Shown: one piece after another, positions 32,619 to 43,486 of the stretch
Position numbering within the stretch: position 1 is the stretch's first letter
Layout: every line of letters starts with the position of its first letter
Source: Rhabdophis nuchalis
Lineage: Eukaryota; Chordata; Lepidosauria; Squamata; Natricidae
Assembly (NCBI GenBank): GCA_039707465.1
Contig: CM077652.1
Location: 39,246,118 to 39,310,117 of the forward strand
Direction: 5' to 3'
DNA: 64,000 bases
Notes under the pieces: generated by a model
Databases searched by the model: none
The model's input: the letters and a program-made list of their open reading frames with translations, nothing else
What the model was told of the DNA's origin: nothing
Translations under genes and position numbers: made by a program

Positions 32619-32722
32619 TTTTGGAGGCTTGGACCAGATCTATCCTGAGTTATCTCAAGATATATCTCTCCAGATCTACAATTTGATGAAGGCTATCATG
32701 AAACTCCAGCTCAATGTCTCAG
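32619..32722 (+). CDS. Module 1 exon C
   Basis: The acceptor is gattgcag and the donor is gtaatc. The exon enters in phase 2 and leaves in phase 1, with exactly the 104 bases of the C exons in modules 2 and 4. The frame reads FGGLDQIYPELSQDISLQIY and ends near LNVSG, which includes an NVS sequon. The other two frames contain stops, which confirms the phase. The intron to exon D is only 107 bases. Confidence 0.85.
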
Positions 32723-32829
32723 GTAATCTTATGGAATTCAACGGAATAACCCTTTAGCAGTCACGTTTCAGAGTCTTGCTGAAACAACCTGTTTCTAAGA
32801 GCCGTTTTCTTATTTTCTCCTGTTTTTAG

Positions 32830-32948
32830 GAACAGTATTTCCTGGCAGTTACAACAGCAGCCAAGGTTTTCTGCAGCTAATGTTTTACAAATTTGCACAT
32901 TTTGCTAGATACACTGACTTCCTCTTATTTTATAAGGATTTTAATGGG
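32830..32948 (+). CDS. Module 1 exon D
   Basis: The acceptor is gtttttag and the donor is gtaggt. It enters in phase 1, leaves in phase 0 and encodes 39 full codons plus the split Gly. The sequence starts TVFPGSYNSSQGFLQL and ends YKDFNG. It aligns with the other D exons but lacks their early Cys (Phe here) and the Trp of the W-L pair (F-L here). It has an NSS sequon. Confidence 0.83.
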
Positions 32949-33275
32949 GTAGGTAAAAGTAAGCTATCTTCAGAAACTATTTTTGGTAGCTCAGAAATAC
33001 TGTATAATGCTAGTCAGAAGCAAATTGCACTAGATGTTGATTACCAACAGTATTTCTTTTATTGCTTATTAAATGACTGTTAATTAGAAAATAAAATAAC
33101 TATTATTTATCTGGACATGTTAATATTTATGGGATCAAACATTAACTAGGAATTATTAAATTAAAAATACAAATAGAAGAAAATGCCTCTCTACTTTCTT
33201 AAGACTGGACTTCTAGTGAATTTCTTTGACACCTTTGAAATTCTACTGTATAATTCTGTGTATTTATTCTTTAAG

Positions 33276-33443
33276 TTTGAAGTCCTTTCCCTGCTGTCCA
33301 CAAAGCAAATGGGGGAAATGATGATAGTTACTGATGCCTTCAAAGATGAATTCCTGGCTATACAGATTTTGGTTGAATTGGAGAAAAGGTTTCCTGTCTC
33401 TCTCATGGATTTTATGATTGAATTTAATGCTGCAGCAAAACAG
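33276..33443 (+). CDS. Module 2 exon A
   Basis: The acceptor is tattctttaag and the donor is gtaata. It is phase 0 at both ends and gives 56 codons starting FEVLSLLSTKQMGEMM and ending EFNAAAKQ. The L-S-T-K-Q-M core corresponds to LSSSQLA and LSPSQLA of modules 3 and 4. It lies 327 bases after module 1 exon D, the same close D-to-A spacing as between the other modules. Confidence 0.85.
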
Positions 33444-33761
33444 GTAATATTTTTCTATTTTGACCCTTTTGCTGCCATGTTCTTGAGTTAGTTTATTTTT
33501 ATTAACACTAGGCATTTTTTTTCCCGTTGGGTACAATGGATACTGAAAGATAGCCATTTCAATAAAATTCATTTTCTCTGTAGTTTTTGAACCTGGAAAA
33601 AATTGGCACTCAGTGGTAGGAAGCATACAGAACAATTTAGGACCACAATTACTAAGTAATTCTTAGTAAGATGGAAAAATGTGGGATAGACAGCATCACC
33701 ACCAGATTCATAACTAACTGATCAATCTCACTCAGCATGTAGTCCTCCTAATGGAGAGAAG

Positions 33762-33961
33762 CAGGGGTGAAATCAACTTATTTTCACTATCGGTTCACAA
33801 AAGTGAGCGCACACGCCACCTCCACACATGCGCAGGACCTTCCGTGCATGTGCAGTGTCAAAGATGGGACGTGAAGACATCCAGGCATGTGGGTGGAGCC
33901 TCCCGCCACCACCACTACTGGTTCGCCCAAACCGGATAGAACTGGTTGAATTGCACCACTG
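33762..33961. mobile_element. Non-autonomous hAT element, 200 bp
   Basis: The ends CAGGGGTGAAAT and ATTGCACCACTG are imperfect inverses, and the 8-mer gagagaag occurs on both sides (33,754-33,761 and 33,962-33,969). The interior contains several short cgcaca/gcatgtg motifs and no coding sequence. Confidence 0.88.
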
Positions 33962-34014
33962 GAGAGAAGCATGTAGTGGAGTACCCAAGGTTCTCTCTTC
34001 AACATCAATTTAGA

Positions 34015-34775
34015 TGAGAACTCACTAAATTTGCAGATAACACCAAGCTGTGGGAGATAGCCAACAATTTAGAAGATACAGTCAAATGCAGAAAACTTTT
34101 GACAGACTTGAACACTGGGCCGTATCCAACAAACTACAATTCAGTGGAGAGAAAAGTAAAGTTTTACATAGTGAAGGAGAATATTTGTAGTTTAGGATTG
34201 AAGTGAAGGGTCCCTGGTGCTCTGCTTGTCTTCTTGCAGATGTTTCATTACCCAAACTAGGTAACATCAGCAGTGTTGGTGGGTAAGATGTGCAGTTAGG
34301 CAAGAAAAACCAAATGCACAAATGCAGAATAGATGGTACCTAGCTTAACAGCAGTAACTGTGATAGGGTTATAGGTGCACAAGCAGTGTGCTACAGCTGT
34401 CATAAAAAGCCCTCACAGTGCTAGGTTGCATTAACAGAGGAATAATACCAAGAACACGTGTAATTTAGTACCAATTTTATTGCTTTGGCAAGAACACACT
34501 TGGAATGCCATATTCAGTTTTGGTCACCATGTTACAAAGAAATGAGTTGATACTGAAGAAAGTGTGTAGAGAAGAGCAAACCTCTCAACTTATCAAGGCA
34601 AGATCCAACCTTGCCTTGGAAATATTTCCTAACAGTGAGAACAATTAACTGGTGAAATGGCATGCTTCCAGAAATTATGGGGTTCTATCACAGATCGGTC
34701 ATTTGTCCAGAGATGAGCAAGGGGTTGGGACTAGAAGTCCTCCAAGGTCATTTCCAACTCTGTTATCCTGTATTG
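34015..34775 (+). mobile_element. Diverged CR1 with a PLE-end insertion
   Basis: 34,020-34,185 resembles CR1 RT (FADNTKLWEIANNLED-like) and 34,725-34,775 the CR1 3' end (gggactagaagtcctccaag). Between them 34,187-34,330 is a different repeat with the hammerhead-like motif described separately. All coding frames are broken. Confidence 0.65.
34235..34271 (-). ncRNA. Hammerhead-like motif in a PLE-type end
   Basis: The minus strand reads CTGATG, stem GTTACC..GGGTAAT, then GAAAC. It has the order and spacing of a hammerhead core with one change in the CTGATGA box. Flanking sequence is of the PLE-end type. Confidence 0.45.
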
Positions 34776-34924
34776 CAGCATTTTCAGATAATTTCAGATT
34801 TTGGAAAGCTTTCTGCCTTAAACCAGGATAGCTGCATCAAGAGATATCTGCAGGAAAGATTTAATAAAAGTTATGACACAGACATAACCACTTGAGTTAT
34901 ATGCTACATTATTATTATAATTTA

Positions 34925-35100
34925 ACCACATTATTATCTATCTTATATAAATAAAAATGTAACAAGAGTTTGTTCAAAACCGCTAATCTCCGAAAGTACT
35001 GCACCGATTGCTTCCAGATTTTCACACAACGATCCTTTCAAGTACGGCACCAATGATATATATAGATTGTGTAGATGTCACATCTGTGCCAGGTACATGC
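34925..35100. mobile_element. Possible Helitron 5' fragment
   Basis: It starts TCTTATATAAATAAAAATGT, and a separate piece at 49,430-49,480 ends in a CTAGT terminus. Both recall one dispersed squamate repeat family, but no full copy is present to prove it. A tract with gtaggtaggtaggtagg at 35,214-35,230 is shared with about 49,345-49,365. Confidence 0.35.
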
Positions 35101-35439
35101 AACGGAAATGTAAAATATTGTAAAAAAGATAGGTAGATGGATATAGAGAGAGCAGTGGGCCCCAGGTATTATGTCATCCTTTATGACATAAAATACTCTG
35201 AGGGAGAAATACAGTAGGTAGGTAGGTAGGGAGAGGGATAGAGAGGGAGAGGGAGAAATAGTGTTGAAAGAAATGTCCTTCTGGGTTCAGCTCCAAGTGG
35301 GGGAAAAGACACTGGAGACCTGGAGGCTGCTGGGAAAGATGGTTTAATGGTGAACAGGACCATATGGCTTGAGTCCTGAACAGAAAGGTGATCACATATT
35401 TTCAATCTTGGAGAAGAAGAAGAGAATGGCTGAGGAAGG

Positions 35440-36400
35440 GGCTTACAAACTCAAGCTCAACCCGTCCAAAACCGAGTGGCTGTGGTTTCCGGCTCCCTGA
35501 TTCAGCCAGATAAGTCCAACACTGGCCATTGGGGGCGAACAACTAGCCCCCGTGAAGAGGGCGCGCAACTTGGGCGTCCTCCTGGATTCCCGGCTGTCCA
35601 TAGAGGACCATGTGGCGGCCATGGCCAGGAGGCCGTTTTATCAGGTGCGCCTGATACGCCAGTTGCACCCCTTACTGGACCGGGGGGACCTTCGCACAGT
35701 CACTCAAGCACTTGTGACTTCTCGGCTGGATTACTGTAACGCTCTCTACATAGGGCTCCCCTTGAGGTGCACTTGAAAGCTACAGCTAGTTCAGAATGCT
35801 GCCGCACGGGTGATTATGGGTGCTCCAAGGCAAGCCCACATAACACCTCTCCTGCGCGAGCTGCACTGGCTGCCTGTGGCCTTTCGAGTGCGCTTCAAGG
35901 TATTGACGACCATCTTCAAATCGCTCCATGGCTCGGGGCCTAGCTATATACGAGACCGCCTTCTGCCCCATACATCCCTTCGTCCGATCCGCTCCCACAG
36001 AGAGGGCCTTCTCAGGGTGCCGTCGGCCGGGCAATGCCGGTTGGCGACACCCAGGGGAAGTGCCTTCTCTGTGGCGGGCCCGGCCCTCTGGAACGACCTA
36101 CCCCCCGACCTTTGCACTAACTTGGACCTCCGCCTCTTCCGCCAACGCCTTAAGACGTACCTATTCCAACAAGCCGGCCTAGCGTAGCCCCCCGTTTCTG
36201 ACTATATTTATAAATTTTAATTTTTTAGGGTTTTAAAGGGTTTTTAGCACGGGTTTTAAGTTAATTTAATATGTTTTTAATAGTATATATTGTTTTGTAA
36301 TGGTTTTTAATAATGCCTGTGTGCCGCCCTGAGTCCTAACAAGGAGAAGGGTGGGGTATAAATTCAAAAAATAAAAATAAATAAATAAATAAAATAAATT
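35440..36400 (+). mobile_element. L2-type LINE 3' part, copy i
   Basis: Frames 35,552-35,776 and 35,810-36,187 encode the RT thumb and C-terminus (NLGVLLDSRLSIEDHV, LDYCNALYIGLPLRCT, then ITPLLRELHWLPVAFRVRFK to LFQQAGLA), separated by a stop. The 3' UTR has the ccgccctgagtcc..gaagggtggggtat stem and an AATAAAT tail. Confidence 0.9.
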
Positions 36401-36808
36401 GCAGGGGTTTTTATAAACTGTTCGGCCCCACCTATCTGTTTCCTGTTCTTGTGTAAGAAATGTATTTTGATTGGTTGTCAGGCTCCCATGGGGCCATGCA
36501 GGGGCAACTCTCTAGGCTGAGTGCAGGTTTGGTTGAGTTCTCAGATGTCATGTGATGGGTGAGTAAAGGCTAGTGTTACATAATTATAATATATTATTAT
36601 AGTATATAATAATTATATAGTAGTATTAAGTAATTATGTTATATATGATTATTATAGAATAATAGAAGCATGTATGCTGCATATTAAAAAGAGTCAGGAC
36701 TTTAGTTGTGCACCCAACTTCCCTGTCAGTCCTAGTTTTAATGTTGATATTTCCAGGAAAATTTTTGAACGTGCAAGACAAGCAGAACCTTCTCTCTTTC
36801 TCTGGCAG

Positions 36809-37011
36809 AAGCAGCTGATTGTCCTCCCAAATTTCCGGATCCGTGACTTAATTTTCAGAATGGTTTTCAAGACACTCAAGTTTGGCACCTTTACTGCTGA
36901 GCAATACTCTTTTTGGTTTGGAACTCAACTCCAGCTGTTCCTGACAACTTTATCACCCAAGGACCTGCAGCTGATCCCACTTGATGTAGACTGCCAATCT
37001 CACCAGCACTT
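36809..37011 (+). CDS. Module 2 exon B
   Basis: I placed the start after the strong pyrimidine tract ttctctctttctctggcag rather than after an earlier cag. Only this choice gives phase 0 and the homologous start KQLIVLPNFRIRDLIF. The frame is open upstream into the intron, so an ORF finder makes it look longer. The exon has the W-F pair (YSFWFGTQL) and the late Cys (LDVDCQSHQ). The donor is gttagt and the exit is phase 2. Confidence 0.85.
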
Positions 37012-37217
37012 GTTAGTCCAAAATCATTTCTCTGTCGATATCCATGAAACTTCAGCACCTCCTTTCACATGCATTTGGGATCATGTGTCTCATTGTTTAC
37101 TTTTGGCGTATTGTGATTTCTGAAATCAGCTACTATGACTTGTTTGTACCCAACAATGTGTGGCTTGCTCAACAAAGCAGAAAGGAAACAAGCCATGACT
37201 TTGTGCAATGTATAGAC

Positions 37218-37896
37218 CAGTGATGGTGAATCTTTTTTGACTCGCATGCCATACGTTAGCAGAGCACAGGGGGATCATGCATGGGCATGCAATACCCATA
37301 ATCCAATGCGCAGCCCCCAGTATGCATGCATGGATAACAGACGCTCCCCCCATTTTTTGCATGCTTTTTTCACCTTCCCCAGGCTCCAGAGCCTTTATAG
37401 GAGCCTGGGGAGGGGAAAAACAACCTCCCCCCCCCAAAGCCATCCAGAGGCTTCAGGAGCTTCCCTGAAGCCTCTGGAGCACAAAACCCTGGCCGTATAG
37501 GCAAACCGGAAGTTCGGAAAGAGACTTCCAGTTTGCTCGTAGGGCCATTTTTAGTCCTCTAGAGGCTTCAGGGAAGCCTCCTAAAGATCCCTGAAAGCTC
37601 CGGAAGGCTTAAACTGGCCCTACGAGCAAACTGGAAGTCTGTTTCATTTTTTTGCGCTCCGGAGGCTTCAGGGAAGCTCCTGAAGTCTCTGGAGAGCCTC
37701 AGGGGGAGGTGGGAGAGACTGTTTTCGCCCTCCTCGGGCTTCTATAAAGCCTGTGTAGCTTGGGGAGGACAAAAAATGGCTTTAAAAAAGGCTAAATTCA
37801 GCTGGCCAGCACACGCATGTGTGCTGGCCAGCTGACAGGGCAACACCTTGCGTGCCCTGACAAATGGCTCCTTGTGCCACAGGTTCGCCATCCCAG
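37218..37896. mobile_element. Non-autonomous hAT element, 679 bp
   Basis: The ends CAGTGATGGTGAA and TTCGCCATCCCAG are imperfect inverses, and the 8-mer gtatagac flanks both sides (37,210-37,217 and 37,897-37,904). The interior holds repeated gaggcttcagggaagc phrases that recur at 56,465-56,620. Confidence 0.88.
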
Positions 37897-38451
37897 GTAT
37901 AGACCATACCACAATAGTAAGTTATGAACAAACAGTAGGTTTGGGGTCTGGAGAGAATGAAAGAACTGGCGGAAGAGCCAATTGTGACAGAGGAGCAAAA
38001 GTGTTTTTTTCTTCCAAGATTAGTCCGTGAACTCCAGTCCAAGGACTAGCCAGGTCCAGTTCTCTTTGGGCGAGGTGTTCCAGATGGCCAATTAGCAGAC
38101 TTTCCTTGTGGAATATCTGCATTGGGGAAAGATTGCTTTCTGGCAAAAAACCCTCAAAGATGTCAATTGGGCATCATTGAAAGATAATTTTATGATCTTT
38201 CTCCTCAGTTATTAATGTCTCCCTGTATCTGTGCTTCAAATAATTGTTTTAGTCCATAGATTCATAAACGAATAGAATGTACGTAGAAGCTATATAGGAC
38301 CTTAGGGATTAGTCCAACCCCTTTGCAGGGCAGGAATCCCCTTTGCTGTCCCCAGCCTCTGTTTACAAAGATTGCACCCCTTTTCTGGGTAGACTATTCT
38401 ATTGCTTTTTCCTTTTCCTCTGGTTTTTATTCTGAAATGTTGTTTTTATGA

Positions 38452-38786
38452 CCCAGGGGGAGAGCCTTCTCTGTGGCGGGCTCAGCCCTCTGGAACGACT
38501 TACCCCCTGAACTCCGCACCATCTCCGACCTCCGCCTCTTCCGCAAGTGTCTGAAGACACACCTATTTCATCTAGCCGGCCTAGCGTAACCTCCATACTG
38601 ACTATTAGATAGTTTTTAAACTTGGGATTTTAATTCGGTTTTTAGCACAGGGTTTATTTATTAGAATAAGTATTTTAAATTTCATATATTTTATATATTT
38701 TGTATGTATTTTAACATCCCTGTGCGCCGCCCTGGGTCCTAACAAGGAGAAGGGCGGGGTATAAATTTAATTTAATAAAATAAAAT
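38452..38786 (+). mobile_element. L2 3' end, partial duplicate, copy j
   Basis: It begins abruptly at cccagggggagagccttctc, in the middle of the RT C-terminal coding region, joined directly to intron sequence. It continues through the normal L2 3' UTR and tail. Confidence 0.9.
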
Positions 38787-38798
38787 AATTTTATGATC

Positions 38799-39425
38799 TT
38801 CCCTTGAGGTGCACCCGAAAGCTGCAGCTAGTCCAGAACGCAGCCGCGCGGGTGATTACGGGAGCGCCTAGACACTCCCACATAACACCTATCCTGCGCG
38901 AGCTGCACTGGCTTCTTGTGGTCTTTCGGGTGCGCTTCAAGGTTTTAACGACCATCTTTAAAGCGCTCCATGGCTCGGGGCCTAGTTATATGCGAGACCG
39001 CCTCCTGCCCCATACATCCCTCAGACCGATACGCTCCCACAGAGAGGGCCTCCTCAGGGTGCCGTCGGCTGGACAATGCCGACTGGCGACACCCAGGGGG
39101 AGAGCCTTCTCTGTGGCGGGCTCAGCCCTCTGGAACGACTTACCCCCTGAACTCCGCACCATCTCCGACCTCCGCCTCTTCCGCAAGTGTCTGAAGACAC
39201 ACCTATTTCATCTAGCCGGCCTAGCGTAACCTCCATACTGACTATTAGATAGTTTTTAAACTTGGGATTTTAATTCGGTTTTTAGCGCAGGGTTTATTTA
39301 TTAGAATAAGTATTTTAAATTTCATATATTTTATATATTTTGTATGTATTTTAACATCCCTGTGCGCCGCCCTGGGTCCTAACAAGGAGAAGGGCGGGGT
39401 ATAAATTTAATTTAATAAAATAAAA
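38799..39425 (+). mobile_element. L2-type LINE 3' part, copy k
   Basis: Frame 38,804-39,229 encodes 141 residues of RT C-terminus without interruption (RKLQLVQNAAARVITGAPRH to LFHLAGLA). It is flanked by attttatgatctt as target duplication, then the 3' UTR and an AATAAAAT tail. Confidence 0.92.
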
Positions 39426-39796
39426 TAATTTTATGATCTTTCTCCTCAGTTATTAATGTCTCCCTGTATCTGTGCTTCAAATAATTGTTTTAGTCCATAG
39501 ATTCATAAACGAATAGAATGTACGTAGAAGCTATATAGGACCTTAGGGATTAGTCCAACCCCTTTGCAGGGCAGGAATCCCCTTTGCTGTCCCCAGCCTC
39601 TGTTTACAAAGATTGCACCCCTTTTCTGGGTAGACTATTGCTTTTTCCTTTTCCTCTGGTTTTTATTCTGAAATGTTGTTTTTATGATTAAGGTAGCAAA
39701 GAGCTTTGCAATTGGTTTATTAGTTTTTCATTGTGAAAAACTGCACAGAGATTTCTTAAATCAATATGCATATTCTGTTTGTTTTCTCTATCTCAG

Positions 39797-39900
39797 GGTG
39801 AAGGCCATGGAGAAACCATATAATGTTTTAACAGCAGAACAGAAGGAAGCTATTCATGGGAGGATATTGAGCTACCTGAAAATATATCAGGCGAGAGAAG
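39797..39900 (+). CDS. Module 2 exon C
   Basis: The acceptor is ctatctcag and the donor is gtaggg. It has the standard C length of 104 bases and enters in phase 2 and leaves in phase 1. It reads VKAMEKPYNVLTAEQKEAIH and ends YQAREG. The glutamine-rich helix with I-x-x-x-I-L-S-Y-L matches the other C exons. It follows a locally duplicated stretch (38,174-39,688) that did not touch the exon. Confidence 0.85.
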
Positions 39901-40047
39901 GTAGGGATGTAAAAATATCATACAACCTTCCCATCATTACAGCCTGGAAATGTTGGATTGGACACCTCTCGCTATCCTATACTGGTTGAGGATTATGAAA
40001 ACCTGTTCAACACAAGCAGAGAATGTGAAGTTGGGCAAGGCTGATTC

Positions 40048-40265
40048 AGGAGTCATGGTGGTGCAGTAGTTAGAAGGCAGTATTTCAGGTGATCTCTGCC
40101 CACAGTTTGGAGTTTGATCCTGACGGGCCTCAAGGTTGGCTCAGCCTTCCATCCTTCTGAGATCAATAAAATAAGGACCCAGATTGTTGCGGGAAATATG
40201 CTGATATTGTAAACAACCAAGATAATGCTGTAAAGCAGTATGGGACGATTTATAGGTCTAAGTGC
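40048..40265 (+). mobile_element. Sauria-type tRNA SINE
   Basis: It has a tRNA-like head (catggtggtgcagtagttag, B box near gagtttgatcctgac), the diagnostic phrases ctcagccttccatccttctg and gacccagattgttgcggg, and a 3' end ggtctaagtgctattgctg. This family is characteristic of squamates and is the best single taxonomic marker here. Confidence 0.85.
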
Positions 40266-40861
40266 TATTGCTGATAATAGAATGCATTACAGAAAAGAAT
40301 CTCTCTACCAACCCAAGGTCTAAATTCTGGATTCCCAGGGACTTCATGGACAGGTCTTTAAAGCAGTTGTTTGGCTGCTTTAAACAATTTGGAAGTTTCC
40401 TATCGTCTTTATGCAGGATACATTTTTCAACCTAATCTGTAGCTTTACGATTTTTTGGTCTCCCATCGTAATACTGAGCAGGTTTTACTGTACTGTCCTT
40501 TGCTTTTCAAAATCAGTGATGCTTAGCTGCATAGTGCTACCTGCTATAGTGGTTCCAACCAGAGCTGGCTGCAAAAATCTTGTTTATTTATCTGTTTGCC
40601 AAATTTACATGGCTATCTATATGGCACAAGGTACATTAGAAGCAACTATTAAAAGCAAATATAAAAACCAATTAGAACAAATAATAAATATAAATAAAAA
40701 TAAGATTATGAAATGCTAAATCATCATGTGGTGCCATGGTCTCCCCAGGTCTAATGAAAAAGCATCTTTTGAGGGCTTTCTGAAATGCCGCTAAGATTGG
40801 GACTAATCTCACTTCAGCGTCAGTGTCAGAGCAGAAAAAGCTTGCCTTCTGGGCCCTGCCA

Positions 40862-40862
40862 G

Positions 40863-40893
<31 letters not shown>

Positions 40894-41285
40894 GCGGTGC
40901 ACAGGGAAAAATTAAAACAACATAAAATATATACATAAATAAATACAGTAAAAACAGATTAAATCTAATTGTCCCTGCACTAAAATCCCCATTTTTAAAA
41001 TTAACATTCCCTAACCCCTGAGGTAGAGACTAACCTAGGCCGGCCAAGCAGAAAAAGTGAGTTTTTAATTTCTGACGGAAGGAGCGGAGGTCCGTAGTTG
41101 TTCTAATGTCGGGGGAAAGGTCGTTCCAGAGGGCTGGGCCCACCACAGAGAAGGCCCTTCCCCTGGGCGTCGCCCGCTGACAAAGTCTAGTGGACGGCAC
41201 CCGGAGAAGTCCCTCTCTGTGGGAGCGAATCGGCCGGGAGGATGTATGTGGCAGGATCCGATCCCGCAGATAGCTAGGTCCCGGT
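40862..41285 (-). mobile_element. L2-type LINE 3' end, copy l
   Basis: Minus frame 41,326-41,030 encodes the RT C-terminus (RILPHTSSRPIRSHREGLLR, ALWNDLSPDIRTTTDLRSFR). The ATT-repeat tail is at 40,864-40,892. An older L2-like tail may precede it (about 40,640-40,850). Confidence 0.85.
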
Positions 41286-41299
41286 TGGAACTCTTGGAA

Positions 41300-42228
41300 C
41301 TCTTTAGCAGGTGGGACCTGCAACATGCTTCTGCTTTTAAAAAGCCTCCACCAAATTTTAAGGAAGCGAAGTTAGCTGGTCTTCTGTAGTAGAAGAAAAT
41401 TGGCACCCAAGAAACAAGCCACGATAACATGATATAAGCATCAAGACATAATCACACACATTTTTAAAACTAGATATTTGTATTATTGTCTTATGTCATT
41501 GGCACATGTGTAGTCATGATATCTACACATGGTATCCTTTGCAGTCTCTTCTTCATCATGCACCTCCCTGCTTCTCAAGAAGAGACTGTGTCCTCTTTTG
41601 GGGAAACAGGATTCACTGGCATTTAAGCCACTGAAGAGAGGAGGATTCCACAGAAAACTGGGCTTTGACTGGGGCCCTTTGTTACTAACCAAATGCAAAA
41701 ACCCCGATATAAAAAAATTTCAAAAAATGTCAGAAGTCAATGCTTTCCCCCACCCCCATCTTCCCTCACTTCACGTTCCCCTTTCCCCTCCCCACCATTG
41801 TTCTCCTATTTACTTTTGTATTTTATCATACTCTACAACCTAATAAAAAACTTTAAAAAAAAGAAATGTCAAAAAATATATTTCCTTTCATCTAATTGAC
41901 TGAGAACTGGTAAGGGGAAAAGCAACCCCCCCCCCCCTCCTGCACATCCCTTTTTTACCAAGTGTGGGAGAAGAGAGGCAAGAGAATGAAAGAAAAATAT
42001 TTTTCCATAAATGGCAAAACAGGAGGAATCTCAGAGGGAACCCCCATCTGACTTACCCTTCCACCAAGGAAACCTTCCATGATCTCTGGGATTTTCAGAA
42101 ATTTCTATGTTCCATGGTATGATGCTAGATGGACCTTCAAACCCCAATGATCTCATGAAGAGGTCAGCACTGTAACTTCTGCTGTGGGGAAACTGGGGTA
42201 CAAACTCCTCATCTTTGCTGCCTTCCAG
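41300..42228. other. Intron without nameable elements
   Basis: The stretch has C-rich and A-rich tracts (a C run near 41,925) but no exon-like or transposon-like sequence that I can support. Confidence 0.5.
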
Positions 42229-42344
42229 GTACTACGTGCTCTCCAGATGCCAACAGCACCCATTGGCTCCTCAGCAACTATGGCCGATTTAGTGCCCTCG
42301 CAAGCATTGAAGAGTTCTTATCAGTGAATGTTAATTTTAATGCG
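42229..42344 (+). CDS. Module 2 exon D
   Basis: The acceptor is gctgccttccag and the donor is the consensus gtgagt. It encodes 38 codons plus a split Gly, starting TTCSPDANSTHWLLSNYGRF and ending VNFNA. The early Cys, the NST sequon, the W-L pair and the G-x-F-S motif are all present. This is one of the two clearest D exons by eye. Confidence 0.88.
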
Positions 42345-42933
42345 GTGAGTGAGCATATGTAATTCTGAAGCTAGCAAGCAAACAAGAACCCCTTTCTCAT
42401 CACTTACACAAGAAGTGGAGCCTTGAATTGCCTTAGGGTCTCAAACCATTTTCTTAGGTTTATTTTTCCTACTTTTGTCCTTCTGCTGAATTCATTTTGA
42501 GCATCTTGAATTTTCTAAGAAAAAAGTGACAGCTGCTTCAGAAAGTGACAGCTGCATTGGCTCAGTCTGGTGTTGTCAGGATTAGGTGAAACCTATGCAT
42601 TTGATTTTCCTGTCTAAGTACCCTACTCTTCTCGCCATGCAACCACATCTTGTTAGATAGATTATATTCTATTGCCTATTACTATATATATGAATGATGA
42701 TCTCAATTTACAAATTTAATTGCAAGCAGCTCAAAATAATTAAAATAAGGTTTTAAAACAATTATAGACCATAAATTATGATGGCCAGTTTACTTACTTA
42801 AAAATCATCAGGCTTTGGCCATGCAGACCTTGGCAGGAAGGGTTAGAGAATACTGCTCCATAAATTTTGTTAAGCATGGATGAAGCATGTTGAAAAGATG
42901 CAGCATATAACCAGCACAATGTACATTTTTCAG

Positions 42934-43092
42934 GTTTCAGTGATGGCAAAACTGTCTTCAAGCCAGTTGGCTGAATTACTCATAACTCTGGAAGCCTGGA
43001 ATGATGGGAGCCTTCTAATGGAGATCATGAGCCACTTGGACACCATGGCAGATCTGGCCAGATTCCTTGACCAGCTGAATACGTTTGCTGTG
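42934..43092 (+). CDS. Module 3 exon A
   Basis: The acceptor is catttttcag and the donor is gtacat, so the exon ends at GCTGTG and is phase 0 at both ends (53 codons). It carries the clearest core motif, KLSSSQLAELLITLEAW. The open frame continues into the intron for another 36 codons, so a read-through 3' end cannot be excluded. Homology with the other A exons favours the donor given here. Confidence 0.82.
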
Positions 43093-43486
43093 GTACATGA
43101 ATTTTGTTTAAGGGATTTGGAAAAGGCTTGGTCAAAGATGGACAAACAAATGCAAGATGCTGCTATTCAAATATTTTACACAAACAAAGATAAAATCTAA
43201 AGGAGATGTGCCCAATTTTAAACGTTTCTTATTTATTTGTTAAATTTATTTGCTGCCTATCTCACTGTGAGGCTAATCTAGATAACCTACAACAATAAAA
43301 ATGGAGAAATTAAGAGTAAATATAACAGTAGCAAAGCAATGGAACAATAGAATAAACCAAAAAAATAAAACATGAGAATATGACAATATGAGAATAAAAA
43401 TGAGTGGATGGAGAAGCAAAGAGCAAGGGAGAAAATGGGCTTTGCCACTAATCTACTAGCCTTCAGTGTGGTATTCACCTACTGAG

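Larger units (their letters stand above)
38174..39688 (+). repeat. Local duplication of an L2 3' end with its intron flank
   Basis: Intron sequence 38,187-38,451 recurs at 39,426-39,687, and the L2 end 38,452-38,786 recurs at 39,091-39,425. Only a few bases differ by eye, for example tttagcacag versus tttagcgcag. The order is flank, L2 half, L2 whole, flank. The 13-mer attttatgatctt occurs three times, at each edge. Confidence 0.9.

Noticed and set aside
33751..33939. Small + strand frame as an exon
   Set aside because: It lies entirely around and inside the hAT miniature element defined by its 8-bp target duplication.
36674..36808. Upstream 45 codons before module 2 exon B
   Set aside because: They lie before the strong acceptor at 36,808 and have no counterpart in the other B exons.
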